The notes: a model not told the origin generated them from the letters alone. A DNA stretch of 64,000 nucleotides from Palsa-147 sp036513895 (GCA_036513895.1 DATBYF010000107.1:48669-112668); one strand, 5' to 3'; counted from the stretch's first letter, positions 1 to 9,260 are shown. Made by a program: numbers and translations.

Positions 1-15
1 TTTCCAGGAGACACC

Positions 16-717
16 ATGCCGGTCCTTTCAACCACAGCATACGGCCAGGCCGAAGACGCTCTGAATCTCACGCGCGCCCTTGTCAACGATACCGCCGGCA
101 CCGTGTTCAACGACGCGACGCTGATGCCCCTGCTCAATTCCGCCTACCGCGGATTGCAGCGCCAGCTCGCGGAGGCTGGCGTCTCGGTGCTCGTCTCTCA
201 GGTTGATCTCGACCTCACTCTCACGAACGGCGTAACGCCCAAAGCACTCTCCGACGTTTCCGATCCGCAGCTTCCAACCGATCTCGTGGTACCGCACCAG
301 CTGTGGGAGCAGCAAACCGGCTCGTGCGATCTCTTCATTCCGATGGAGAAAATCACGGGAGGCCTGCCCAATCTTCAGCCGAGCACTTATCTGCGAATGT
401 GGGAATGGCGCGAGGACATGATTAATCTCATCGGGGCGACGTCACAAATTACCGTCCGCCTGCGCTACGAAAAAGTGTTGCCGCCTCTCACACTCGGCAC
501 CGACCCGGTAATGATTCGTGCATCGAATGACGCGCTCGCTTACGCGACATCGGCGCTCGCCGCGCGCGCACGCGGCGCTAGGGCACTTGCGGCAGACATG
601 CAGGCAGCGACGTATCAGGCTACGAATGATTTGATCGAACGCTACATGCGTCCTGAACAATTCAAGGGCCGCCGCCGCAAGCCCTACGGCAACCGGCGGC
701 ACGTGGTGTACTTGTAG
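16..717 (+). CDS. phage head-tail adaptor-like protein
   Basis: This 233-aa protein opens with a helical segment (about residues 10-50: DALNLTRALVND, LLNSAYRGLQRQL) like that of podovirus adaptor (connector, gp4-like) proteins, which join the portal to the tail. The C-terminus is rich in Arg and Lys. The ATG follows an AGGAG Shine-Dalgarno five bases upstream, so the start is secure. It is the first gene of a run of phage structural genes, and a tail/nozzle-like protein follows on the same strand. The family call rests on the look of the helical N-terminus and on gene order, not on a catalytic motif; a generic virion structural protein is the alternative. Confidence 0.6.
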   Translation: MPVLSTTAYGQAEDALNLTRALVNDTAGTVFNDATLMPLLNSAYRGLQRQLAEAGVSVLVSQVDLDLTLTNGVTPKALSDVSDPQLPTDLVVPHQLWEQQTGSCDLFIPMEKITGGLPNLQPSTYLRMWEWREDMINLIGATSQITVRLRYEKVLPPLTLGTDPVMIRASNDALAYATSALAARARGARALAADMQAATYQATNDLIERYMRPEQFKGRRRKPYGNRRHVVYL

Positions 718-725
718 AGTCGCCC

Positions 726-766
726 TCGGCGATTTTATAGGGACTGTCATAAGACCAGGCCACTTT
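726..766. promoter_or_regulatory. phage-module repeat with inverted repeat, copy 1
   Basis: Contains GGACTG-TCATAAGACCAGG preceded by TCGGC and a T-rich stretch. The core TC-ATAA-GA sits in an interrupted palindrome of the form GGTC-ATAA-GACC; this copy lacks one G of the left arm. Related copies lie at 8089-8130 and 10412-10443, also in spacers of the phage-like module. It falls between convergent genes, the adaptor-like gene and the NHL protein gene. An operator or phage-specific promoter is possible, but the function is unknown. Confidence 0.5.
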
Positions 767-874
767 AGATTTGGTCAGCCGTGCGGAAAATCGGCGCGAC
801 GATTGTTTGCCCGCGGAATTCATCCTGAATCGTTCAAAATTCGACGCGAACAGCACAAATATGGCGGGCTGAAT

Positions 875-2965
875 CTACTGCACGATTAGCGTGATATTCA
901 CGCCGCGCGTGGCTCCCTGAGCAGTTGCCGTCACCGTCATGTTGTACGTGCCTGCGGGCGTACCCTGGAAGATCGTTTGCGTAGTCGAGCCGGTGGTATT
1001 GCTGCTGCATGCCGACGCCATCGCCAGAATCAAAACGATGAGCATCGTCGCGATTCCGACGCCGATCGCATTCAGACGTGGCCGCAGGGCATCTGAGCGT
1101 CGCGATAAAGCAAAGATCGCAATGCCCAGTGTCGCCGCCAGCAGCGATATCAACGCCACGGCAATTCCCGTGCGAGGTGGGGCGGGGAATTGTGGCTTCG
1201 ATCCGCCTAATGGTGCGACAACAGTCTGCGATGGTCCTGTGGTTGAAGTACGGAATGTCGTTTTGAGCGCCACGTTGAAAGTTTGAGGCGCGCCTCCAGC
1301 CGTCAATGTCAACGACGGAGGAGTTGTCATCGTTTCAGTCGTAATCGTGCAGGTGGTCTGAACCGGCAAATTGTAGGGGCAATTCAGCGTGATCGTGCCG
1401 TTGAAAACATTGTCAGGCGCAGCCTGCACAATAAACGTTCCGGTTTCACCGTCAATCACGGTCAGCTGATCTGTGCTATTTGCTGGAATTGATAGCTCGA
1501 AATCATCGCCCGTGCCGCTGAGCGACGCGGTCTGCGGGCTCGTCGGATCGGAATCCGTGACATAGAGCGTCGCATTACGCTGGCCGGTCGCGTGTGGTGA
1601 AAAAATTACATTGATGGCGCACGACGCGCCTTCAGCGAGCATCCCGTTGCAGGAATTCGTCTGCGTAAAATCGACTGGCGTTGCGCTGCTGGCAAAGCCC
1701 ACCGCGATTCCGCTCACAGTTGCAGCCGTGTTGTTCGTCAGCGTGAAAGTCTCCGGCGTAGATTGGCCACCGGTGAGCTGATCGCCATAGTTGAACGAGT
1801 TCGGAGACAGAGTGACGCTGCCAGCCTGTGCGGGGCTAGCGTTGGTGATCTCGCGAATCACTGAATTTCCGATGTCAGCAACGAACAAATTTCCTGAATG
1901 ATCGAATGCCAGCGCTCCCGGCGCGTTGAATTGCGCCTTCAGCGGCGCGCCGCCGTCGCCTGAGTATCCGGCGGTCTGCCTTCCGGCAATTCGTGTCACG
2001 CGGAGCGTTTTCGCGTCCACGCGCTCGATGATGTCGGCGCTCGCTTCGGAGACGAAAACGTTGCCGCTCGCGTCGAGAGCGATTCCTGTTGGTGCTGCTG
2101 TTAGCCGTGACAGCGACGAGGCGGAGTCTGTCGCAGGCGCAGTCGCGGAGGCCGACGTCGCGAATACCGAGAGGCCCAGTCCAGCGTGCTCAGTAGAGTT
2201 CGTAAGTGCTGCGCCTTTCCTTGGTCGTTCTGCTTGAAAAGTCGCTGCGCTCCCTTCGCCGTCCTGAAAAATAGTCGCAAAGGCCGGTGCGACCACATAA
2301 ATTTCGGCTCCATCGCGCGTGACTGCAATCGTCGTCGCGCCGGCGATGTTTGCGATTTGATTCACGGCGCCAGTCGCTGCGTCGAGGCAATACACGGCAT
2401 TGTTCGCTGTGACGTAAAGATTTCCATTTGCATCGACGGCAACGCCGAGCGGATTCGCAAACCCGTCGGGCGTGACGACGCTCGCCCATTTGCCGGCAAC
2501 GCTTGAAATCACACCCGTCTCGGCTTCTACACGGCGTACCGTATCGTTCAGCGTGTCCGCGATGAACATATTTCCGGCGGCGTCAATCGCAACGCCGCTT
2601 CCAGCCGCCGGACTTTTCGCCGTAACGTCAGCAAGATTGAGTTGCGCGCTGATCGCTGGCCCACCGTCGCCGAACGATCCGCGCTCGCCAGTGCCCGCGG
2701 CCATTAGGGGAATTGCCTTGCTGGAAGCGGTTGAAATAATTCGAGCGATACGGTCAGAAGCAGCATAAGCAAGGAGGCCGTGCGAATCCGTCGCCAAGCC
2801 GGAGCCAGTAACTGCGCTCGCGACAGTCCGCACCACGGACGCTGTTACCGGCGCCGATGCAGTTGACGACGTCGCGGCAGAATCATTTTGCGCTCCCGCG
2901 CGCACTGCAAAAAGCGCCACCGCGCAAAGTAACAGCGCCCCGCATCCAAACAAAATTCGCCGCAA
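875..2965 (-). CDS. secreted NHL-repeat / Ig-like (choice-of-anchor D) membrane protein
   Basis: The frame stays open further upstream, but the TTG at 2965 is the best start: it has AAGGAG five bases before it and opens directly into a signal peptide (RRILFGCGALLLCAVALFAV). The 696-aa product then has NHL beta-propeller repeats (GIAVDAAGNMFIADTLND and similar), an ASH/choice-of-anchor D beta-sandwich (SFNYGDQ...SCAINVIFSP), another Ig-like segment, and two hydrophobic helices near the C-terminus with a LAMASAC motif between the second helix and the tail. This layout is common in Acidobacteriota envelope proteins. It is transcribed against the flanking phage-type genes, so it looks like cargo or a moron, not a virion part. 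Ligand and role are unknown. Confidence 0.75.
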   Translation of the reverse strand: MRRILFGCGALLLCAVALFAVRAGAQNDSAATSSTASAPVTASVVRTVASAVTGSGLATDSHGLLAYAASDRIARIISTASSKAIPLMAAGTGERGSFGDGGPAISAQLNLADVTAKSPAAGSGVAIDAAGNMFIADTLNDTVRRVEAETGVISSVAGKWASVVTPDGFANPLGVAVDANGNLYVTANNAVYCLDAATGAVNQIANIAGATTIAVTRDGAEIYVVAPAFATIFQDGEGSAATFQAERPRKGAALTNSTEHAGLGLSVFATSASATAPATDSASSLSRLTAAPTGIALDASGNVFVSEASADIIERVDAKTLRVTRIAGRQTAGYSGDGGAPLKAQFNAPGALAFDHSGNLFVADIGNSVIREITNASPAQAGSVTLSPNSFNYGDQLTGGQSTPETFTLTNNTAATVSGIAVGFASSATPVDFTQTNSCNGMLAEGASCAINVIFSPHATGQRNATLYVTDSDPTSPQTASLSGTGDDFELSIPANSTDQLTVIDGETGTFIVQAAPDNVFNGTITLNCPYNLPVQTTCTITTETMTTPPSLTLTAGGAPQTFNVALKTTFRTSTTGPSQTVVAPLGGSKPQFPAPPRTGIAVALISLLAATLGIAIFALSRRSDALRPRLNAIGVGIATMLIVLILAMASACSSNTTGSTTQTIFQGTPAGTYNMTVTATAQGATRGVNITLIVQ

Positions 2966-3002
2966 TTTAGCTCCTTGGCCCTTCAAGCACCTGTAACACC
3001 GG

Positions 3003-3023
3003 CGCGTCTCATGATGCGCCCTA
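3003..3023. repeat. spacer stem-loop motif, family 2, copy 1
   Basis: CGCGTCTCATGATGCGCCCTA matches the spacer sequence at 7974-7994 at about 17 of 20 positions. GCGTC and GATGC can pair around a four-base loop, with one G-T pair. It lies in the divergent spacer between the NHL protein gene and the tail gene. An inverted, shortened relative is at 11116-11135. Confidence 0.4.
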
Positions 3024-3242
3024 TTGCAATCGGCTTTCTGTATCCTGGCCGAGCTTATCTCGTGCCTTACGATTCGCTTGCAAGCACACGGGTTGCGTCT
3101 ATCGCCGCCTTTCATCGGCGATTTTCCAGCCCCTGAAATTCTCGATGATAGCACACGCTGTCCCGATTTCCGGCCGCGTGCATTCGCATCGCATTTTATC
3201 GCTCGCCACTCGTCACTTGTCACTTGCCATTGAGGTTTATCA

Positions 3243-5636
3243 ATGTCCGTTGAATCCTTCGCGCCCGTACCGCTTGGCACTTTCGGCGGCCTCATCACGC
3301 TGCTCGATCCATCCGACGTTCCTCCCGGGATGTCGCCGAATCTCGGCGATGTGGAATTTTTTGCCGGCGGCGTCCGGACGCGCGCGGGCCTTGTTTCGCA
3401 ATTTTCAGCACTCGCCGGCGGCGTCAGCGTCAATGGCCTCAAAACCTACATCACCGCCAATCTCGTCCAGCGCCTTTTGGCATTCGATTCATCCGGCAAT
3501 CTGTACAAGGAAACTTCGCCCGGCGTTCTCGGTCTCGTCGCATCGGCCGGCACCCCGAATCTCTTTCTCAATTCGACCACGCTCTTCGGCCGCGAATATA
3601 TGGCCTTCAGCGACAGCCTCGTCGGCCAGGATCTCCCGCGCCAATTCGACGACACGTACTTCGATCGCGTCAGCCAGTGCGGCCCAGGCGGCGGCCCTTC
3701 CGCTGCCGATGCTGCCGCCGCCGGCAACATTTCCGCGGGCGTGCACCAAGTCGTTGTGATTTTCGTGACGCGCCAAGGGTTCTGGACCGCGCCTTCGCCG
3801 GCAATTTCCTGGACCGCCGCTGGCGGGAAGCAAGTGACCATCACAAATATTCCCGTGGGCCCGCCCAACATCGTCGCGCGACTCCTCGCCTTCACCGGAG
3901 CGGGCGGCGCAGATTTTTATCAGGTTCCTGCGACGATGACCGTCAACGACAACACCACAACTTCACTCACCGTTGATTTCGACGATACTATTCTTCTGAG
4001 CGGCACGGCGATGAACAATCAATTCGGCCAAATCGAGCTGCCGAATCAGCTCGCGGTGATGGATTATTCCGATCGCCTCTTCTGGTGGGGCGAGCGCGCC
4101 AAAATGTCGAACTGGAACAACATCACGTTCGACGGCGGCTGGAATGTCGCAGGCGGCACGGGCGGCTCCGATTTGCCCCTTGGCTGGACGAGCGATCCCA
4201 CATCGGGCGCAGGCGGCAGCAGGGAATCGAGCGACGTTGTATGGGGCGATGCCTATCGCATCAGCGGCAACGGTTCGAGCGTCGCGCGCGGAATGATTTC
4301 GCAATCGGCCGTCACCGATCCTTCGGGCAATGCTCTGCTCGCAAAGAATACGGAGTATTCCGTTCGCGCGCGCGTGAAACGCAGCACCAATCTTTCGCAA
4401 GGCACGTTGCGAATCAATTGCTTCAGCCCGACTGCCGGCGAAATCGGGGTGGGCCTGGCCATCACAGCGCTCACGGCAACCACCTTTTACGTCGAGTACA
4501 CCGCGCAATTGATCCCGCCAAAATCAACGATTCCGAGCGACATGGTCATTCGCGTCTACGCCGATGGCGTGCCGGGCCCTAGCAGCGAGTCTTTCCTTGT
4601 GGATCAGCTCGAAATTTTCCCGACTCTCGCGCCGCAGAATGCTTCCATCGTTCGCGCGTCACGCGCGCTCAATGCCGAAAGCTACGACGGCGTCACTGGC
4701 CTGCTGGAAGTAGCCGAGAACAACGGGCAGGGTATTCGCGCGGCATTCACCTTGCGGGATTATTTGTACATCGTGAAGGAACGCAGCTTGTTCGTCACGC
4801 AGGATGACGGCGTAAACGAACCCGCGCTCTGGGACATTGAAGAAGTTTCCAATCAGGTAGGCACGCCGTCAGCGCGCGGGGTGGGGATCGGCGAAGAATG
4901 GGTGGTGATTGCCGGCCGAGCCGGTCTTTACTATTTCGACGGGGGCAATCCCGTCAAACTCTCGCAGGAAATTCAGCCCACGTGGGACGCCATCAATTGG
5001 GAATACAGCTCGCAAATCTGGGTAGAGGTGGACACGCAACACAAGCGCATTCTCGTCGGCGTGCCGATGGGCGCGGCCACTGCGCCTTCGCAAATTCTCG
5101 TCCTCGATTACACCGAAGGCTTCCTCGATCCGCTTCAGACCATGCTCAGCCAGCCCGGCTACGGCCGCCAGTGGACGCAGTGGTTCATCGCGGCAAATTC
5201 CTGCGGGCTAATCGAGCGCCCGAGCGGCGTGGCGCAACTTTTCTTCGGCAATAACGCAGCCAACGGAAAAATTTATGGCCTCACTCCCGGCGCATATTCT
5301 GACGATGGCGCCGCAATCAATTCGTATTACACCACGGCGTTTCTCTCGCGCACCGGTCTCGGCGGCCGCAATCTCTTTGGCTACGCGACGGGCAACGTGC
5401 AAGGCTCCGGTACACTCGCGCTCACAGCTCTGCTTCCAGGTAATATCGCGCAAGGCCTCGGCGGATGGCCGCTCGCCTCTCCCGCCACGCAAGACATGGA
5501 AATTTTCACCAGCATCCTAGCCGAGCGCGTTGCCTATCAAGTAAGCATCGGCGCCGAAGGCGCATGGTTCTCACTAACAAAATTAGTGCCCTGGGCCAAG
5601 CCCGACCCCTGGTCAGTCGTCCGCGGCCACAATTAA
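3243..5636 (+). CDS. phage tail/nozzle-like structural protein with lectin-like insert
   Basis: A 797-aa protein. Residues 1-100 (PPGMSPNLGDVEFF, GGVRTRAGL, LLAFDSSGNLYKE) and about 460-690 (LYIVKERSLFVTQDDG, AGRAGLYYFDGG) read as short beta-propeller blades, as in podovirus nozzle or tail-stabilisation proteins that assemble beneath the adaptor. The middle (about 300-465) has the look of a jelly-roll carbohydrate-binding module (WTSDPTSG, AKNTEYSVRARVK, FLVDQLEIFP). The ATG follows GAGG eight bases upstream. Position after the adaptor-like gene supports a tail role. The nozzle assignment is inference from order and fold-like pattern; a receptor-binding tail protein is the main alternative. 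Confidence 0.55.
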   Translation: MSVESFAPVPLGTFGGLITLLDPSDVPPGMSPNLGDVEFFAGGVRTRAGLVSQFSALAGGVSVNGLKTYITANLVQRLLAFDSSGNLYKETSPGVLGLVASAGTPNLFLNSTTLFGREYMAFSDSLVGQDLPRQFDDTYFDRVSQCGPGGGPSAADAAAAGNISAGVHQVVVIFVTRQGFWTAPSPAISWTAAGGKQVTITNIPVGPPNIVARLLAFTGAGGADFYQVPATMTVNDNTTTSLTVDFDDTILLSGTAMNNQFGQIELPNQLAVMDYSDRLFWWGERAKMSNWNNITFDGGWNVAGGTGGSDLPLGWTSDPTSGAGGSRESSDVVWGDAYRISGNGSSVARGMISQSAVTDPSGNALLAKNTEYSVRARVKRSTNLSQGTLRINCFSPTAGEIGVGLAITALTATTFYVEYTAQLIPPKSTIPSDMVIRVYADGVPGPSSESFLVDQLEIFPTLAPQNASIVRASRALNAESYDGVTGLLEVAENNGQGIRAAFTLRDYLYIVKERSLFVTQDDGVNEPALWDIEEVSNQVGTPSARGVGIGEEWVVIAGRAGLYYFDGGNPVKLSQEIQPTWDAINWEYSSQIWVEVDTQHKRILVGVPMGAATAPSQILVLDYTEGFLDPLQTMLSQPGYGRQWTQWFIAANSCGLIERPSGVAQLFFGNNAANGKIYGLTPGAYSDDGAAINSYYTTAFLSRTGLGGRNLFGYATGNVQGSGTLALTALLPGNIAQGLGGWPLASPATQDMEIFTSILAERVAYQVSIGAEGAWFSLTKLVPWAKPDPWSVVRGHN

Positions 5637-5661
5637 CCTACGTCAGGCCGCCTAATCCTGG

Positions 5662-5678
5662 CGCGGCATCCTGCCGCG
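5662..5678. repeat. REP-like hairpin (GGCATCCTGCC family)
   Basis: CGCGGCA-TCC-TGCCGCG forms a seven-base-pair stem with a three-base loop in the 248-bp spacer between the tail-like gene and the lipoprotein gene. The same GGCATCCTGCC core, or its complement GGCAGGATGCC, occurs in spacers at 10312, 22320, 22513 and 42367. Confidence 0.5.
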
Positions 5679-5884
5679 TTCTCGCGCGCGGTACCGACGG
5701 ATTATGTCATCGGCAAAATGTCGGCTCACTATTGATGGTGGCCCATTCGCTCTCGGGCAACCGAAAATCCTTGCTGCGACTCCAACTTGCGGGGTGCGAC
5801 GCGGTTCTATAAACTGCATTCCGCATTCCTGCAACGTGATTGTGCGTGCGGTTGCGTTTTCGCGGTAGGTTCTCAGGGGGATGG

Positions 5885-7945
5885 ATGCAACGGGTGTTTG
5901 GTAATCTGACGCTGCTCGGTTTGTTTCTTGCGCTGACCGGCTGCGGAGGCTCTTCATTCCCGCTCGCTCTCACGGTTTCCTCAAGCCCCGGCACTATCTC
6001 CGGAGGTGGCACTTATACATTCTCCGCCACGACGACGAATTCGACGACGCAATCCGGCGTCATCTGGTCTCTTGCTCTGGATACTCCGAGCAGCACGTCC
6101 GATTCGACAACGCCGTGTAGCTCGTCGTGCGGCACTTTTGTCAACTCAGGTACGACCGTCACTTCGCAGACGACCTCCGGCAGCACGACTTACTACAACA
6201 CGGTGTCTTCAATTTCCTACACGGCCCCGTTGACGCCGCCGACGCCGAATGAGATCGTTCTCACCGCGGCAGCCCCAACAAATGCCGCGGTCACTGCCGA
6301 CGTGATTTTCGAAATCGGCACACCAGCCATCGTTGTGCGCCTCTCGAACACGTTCTCGACGATTTCGCCCGGTGCTGCGCCTGTGACGCTCAACGCCAGC
6401 GTGCAATTTGATTCCGCGAACGCCGGCGTAAATTGGACGTTGGCTGCCGGTGGTTCACCCTGCAGTCCGGCGTGCGGAACGTTGGCGCCTGCCGCCGCGC
6501 CCAGCTTCAGCGCGACATATACACCGCCAGCAACCGTTCCGGCAGCGCCGGATAATTCGCCGACGATCACAGCTACATCGGTGACAAGTAACACCACGTC
6601 CGCGTTCGATTCATTTGTAATTCAAACGCCTCAACTTCCGATCAGCGTGCAGATCACGAATCCATTCACGTCAATCGCAGCAGGTTCGGCCGGAGTCACG
6701 GTAAACGCGCAAGTAACAAATGACCGTCAGGGACAGGGCGTCACGTGGTCCATCGCGCCCTCGTCGAACACCGGTTCACTTAGCGCCAACGAAGCAACGA
6801 GCGTCCTCTACACGCCGCCGAACACGACGCCGCAGCCGCCTTACAATACACCGACAATCACGGCAACGTCAGTGGCCGATCCAACAAAATCGGCCTCATT
6901 CACATTCACGATCGTTAATTCGTCCAGTACACAATCAGCCTGCCACCAGAACGGAACTTTCGCATTCAACCTATCGGGCCTTGGTTCATCTGGGGAGCCG
7001 ATCGCAATGGTCGGCAGAATGTCATTCGACAACGGCAAAGTGATGGTTAGCTCGGTGGACGTGAACGACAATCGGCAGATTACTTCTGGCGGCGGAATTT
7101 CGGGCGACTGTACGCCGGGGCGCGTCGAGTTCGGCGCGGAGACGGCAACGATTACGCTCGATAGCGCTCTTCCGTCGCTTCCGGCCGCCCAATTCATCAC
7201 TCTCGTAAGCAATCTACACAATTCGCCCTTAGTGCCGAAATGGCTCGACGCAAATCAGCGTCGCCTCACCGGTGAACTCATCGAACAGAATCCGGGCACG
7301 TTCTCACAATTCGGCGGCGATTTCGTGTTCCATTTGGCGGAGGCATCCTCGGCCTCGTCGGTCTCCTCGGTTACCAAAGGGATCGCGTCAGTTGGCCGTT
7401 TTACTCTCGCTTTTGACGGCGCAAAGGGCTCGATTTCAAAAGGTGCGATAGACGCGAGCGCTGAAAATGAAGGCGCGCTCGTTACAGCAGGTTCTATTAC
7501 CGGTACCGCCACGCCTCCCGATGCGAATGGCCGCGGCACCATGAATTTGAGTTTCGCGGGGCAGGGAAGCCGCGCCTTCGTGTATTATGCGGCCTCGGCG
7601 AATCAGTTTCTCCTTGCCGAAATGGATCCCTCAGTGAACCTAGCGCCCGCATCGGTCTCGGTATTTTCTTTTCCGAATGCTCGCTATATGCCTGCCGTGG
7701 CGTCTGGCGGCGCGGATGAACAATCGCTTGCATCGCTGCCGCAGTCGGCCGCAGCTTTTGCTCTGGGAAGGGGAGCCACTCACTACACGTACGACGCTTC
7801 AACCGGACGCTTTTCGAATGTGTACACCGACGGCGACGGAGAGAATCGTCCCGACATCATCTACTTGACCGCACCTGACGCTTTCTGGCAGCTCAACGTA
7901 TCCACCGCCAAGCTAAGCTTCTCAACGGTTTCTGTCGCGCACTAG
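5885..7945 (+). CDS. Ig-like repeat lipoprotein (cargo-type)
   Basis: Translation is placed at the ATG at 5885, seven bases after AGGGGG, because it opens straight into a lipoprotein signal (LGLFLALTGC), whereas the upstream in-frame codons do not. The 686-aa product has about three tandem bacterial Ig-like domains in its first 360 residues (repeated GVNWTLA / GVTWSIAPSSN, YTPPATVP, PTITATSV). A mixed domain with Cys at its start and FNLSG, GRMSFDNGKV motifs follows. This architecture is typical of Acidobacteriota outer-envelope lipoproteins. It is collinear with the phage tail genes but resembles no virion part, so I read it as lysogenic-conversion-type cargo. Function unknown. Confidence 0.75.
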   Translation: MQRVFGNLTLLGLFLALTGCGGSSFPLALTVSSSPGTISGGGTYTFSATTTNSTTQSGVIWSLALDTPSSTSDSTTPCSSSCGTFVNSGTTVTSQTTSGSTTYYNTVSSISYTAPLTPPTPNEIVLTAAAPTNAAVTADVIFEIGTPAIVVRLSNTFSTISPGAAPVTLNASVQFDSANAGVNWTLAAGGSPCSPACGTLAPAAAPSFSATYTPPATVPAAPDNSPTITATSVTSNTTSAFDSFVIQTPQLPISVQITNPFTSIAAGSAGVTVNAQVTNDRQGQGVTWSIAPSSNTGSLSANEATSVLYTPPNTTPQPPYNTPTITATSVADPTKSASFTFTIVNSSSTQSACHQNGTFAFNLSGLGSSGEPIAMVGRMSFDNGKVMVSSVDVNDNRQITSGGGISGDCTPGRVEFGAETATITLDSALPSLPAAQFITLVSNLHNSPLVPKWLDANQRRLTGELIEQNPGTFSQFGGDFVFHLAEASSASSVSSVTKGIASVGRFTLAFDGAKGSISKGAIDASAENEGALVTAGSITGTATPPDANGRGTMNLSFAGQGSRAFVYYAASANQFLLAEMDPSVNLAPASVSVFSFPNARYMPAVASGGADEQSLASLPQSAAAFALGRGATHYTYDASTGRFSNVYTDGDGENRPDIIYLTAPDAFWQLNVSTAKLSFSTVSVAH

Positions 7946-7973
7946 ATTCGTTTAGCAGATCACGAGAAACCGC

Positions 7974-7994
7974 CGCGTCTAATGACGCGTCCTA
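7974..7994. repeat. spacer stem-loop motif, family 2, copy 2
   Basis: CGCGTCTAATGACGCGTCCTA contains the perfect inverted repeat GCGTC-TAAT-GACGC. It lies just after the stop of the lipoprotein gene and matches 3003-3023. It could act as a terminator stem, but no T-run follows. Confidence 0.4.
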
Positions 7995-8088
7995 GAATGC
8001 CGAATCGCAATCAGTGAAAATCGCAGTTCCGATTTCTATTTTCTCTTTCCCATTTTTTCCTAACACGCGGATGCGCCGATGCCATCGA

Positions 8089-8130
8089 TCGGCTTTTGTG
8101 GGACTGGTCATAAGACCGGCCGCTTTCCTC
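8089..8130. promoter_or_regulatory. phage-module repeat with inverted repeat, copy 2
   Basis: The most regular copy of the family: ACTGGTC-ATAA-GACCGGC followed by CGCTTTCCTC, and preceded by TCGGCTTTTGTG. It lies about 85 bp upstream of the Hint-domain tail gene, in the same relation as copy 3 to its downstream gene. The TGGTC...GACC half-sites resemble operators of GntR-family repressors; that is a resemblance only. Confidence 0.5.
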
Positions 8131-8213
8131 GCCCGGTAGTTGAGTTAAATTTGTTCGCACCAAACCGGCGCGAGCATTTTCCATTTCCTCTTTTCCATTT
8201 TCGGAACCAACCG

Positions 8214-9260
8214 ATGCTCACCATTCCCCAAATCGAAGCTCTCCGCGCAGCCAACCCGCATCTCTACGAGGCGCTGAAACGCGTCGTCACCGGCGTCAAC
8301 GCCATCGGCACGACAAACAAACTCAGCCTCGACACGGCCATCACCGACGGCACCGATTTCGCCCGCGTGGCCGCCGACGCGCTGTCGAACAACGCCGTTG
8401 ACCCCACGAAACCCGGTGTTCTGATGCGCGGCTCCGTTCCACCGGTGTGGAGCACAGGCTTCACCTACGCGTCTACGCCATCGAGCATCACGTGGTCATG
8501 GGCGGGCCTCACAATTTTTCGCGCCGACGGCACCAGCACATCCGTCGGGAGCGGATCGCTCCCAGTCAGCGGCCTGGCGGCGGGCACTACGTATTACTTC
8601 TATCCCTACTGGGACGAAGCAGCGCAAGAGCTAGCATGGGTCGCGAGTGGTGTGGGCTCGCCAGCAAACGCGCAGTCCGCCAAAACCAATGCAGCCGCGC
8701 AGGAGCAATCTTTGCAAGGACGTATACCGCTCAGCCAGGGCGCAATGGTTGCGGCCACGCCTTCATCCGGCAGCGGCGGTGGTTCGGGAGGGGGCAGCGG
8801 AAGCTGTTTGCGTGCTGGCACAGTGGTTCTTACGCGCGAGCGCGGTACTGTGCCGCTCGATACCTGCGGCATCGGGGATCATCTTCTCGGTCCGGGTAAT
8901 GGCGGCGTTGGTCCTGGCGGTCGCGCACTTCCAGGCGGAAAGCATGCCTGGACGCGCATCGTCCGCCTTGAAGTCCTTCCGGCCGACACATTCATCCGCC
9001 TGCATCTTTCAAACGAAGAGATGCTCGACGTTACGCCGCATCACATCTTCACGCTTGCCGACGGCTCGCCCATGCGCGCCGAACGCCTATGCCTCGCGGA
9101 TATTTTGGAAGGACGCTTCGGCCGGCTCACGCTGCGCCGTATTGAAGCGATCAACGAGGAAGGAAGGAAAGTGACGATAAGCTGCGCGCCAATCCACGAA
9201 TTCTATGCCGGCCGCCACGCCGCTACAGTCCTAACTCACAATTACACATTTACTTCCTGA
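8214..9260 (+). CDS. phage tail protein with C-terminal Hint (intein-like) domain
   Basis: The ATG at 8214 is chosen because the repeat at 8089-8130 occupies the upstream in-frame stretch. In the 348-aa product, residues 1-180 resemble a phage tail/fibre segment (SSITWSWAGLTIFRADGTST, LAAGTTYYFYPYWDE). A Gly/Ser linker (GSGGGSGGGSGS) follows, then a Hint fold from Cys198 to the end. Hint landmarks are visible: N-terminal Cys (CLRAGT), block-B TPHH (T-x-x-H type), and a terminal LTHN. Residue +1 after the HN is Tyr, with only YTFTS remaining, so classical splicing to a C-extein is unlikely. Such bacterial intein-like domains usually self-cleave. Substrate and timing are unknown. Confidence 0.7.
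   Translation: MLTIPQIEALRAANPHLYEALKRVVTGVNAIGTTNKLSLDTAITDGTDFARVAADALSNNAVDPTKPGVLMRGSVPPVWSTGFTYASTPSSITWSWAGLTIFRADGTSTSVGSGSLPVSGLAAGTTYYFYPYWDEAAQELAWVASGVGSPANAQSAKTNAAAQEQSLQGRIPLSQGAMVAATPSSGSGGGSGGGSGSCLRAGTVVLTRERGTVPLDTCGIGDHLLGPGNGGVGPGGRALPGGKHAWTRIVRLEVLPADTFIRLHLSNEEMLDVTPHHIFTLADGSPMRAERLCLADILEGRFGRLTLRRIEAINEEGRKVTISCAPIHEFYAGRHAATVLTHNYTFTS

Noticed and set aside
2966..3442. Upstream extension of the NHL protein gene to 3442
   Set aside because: It would overlap the tail gene, has an Arg/Pro-rich non-protein look, and the TTG at 2965 has both a strong ribosome site and a signal peptide.
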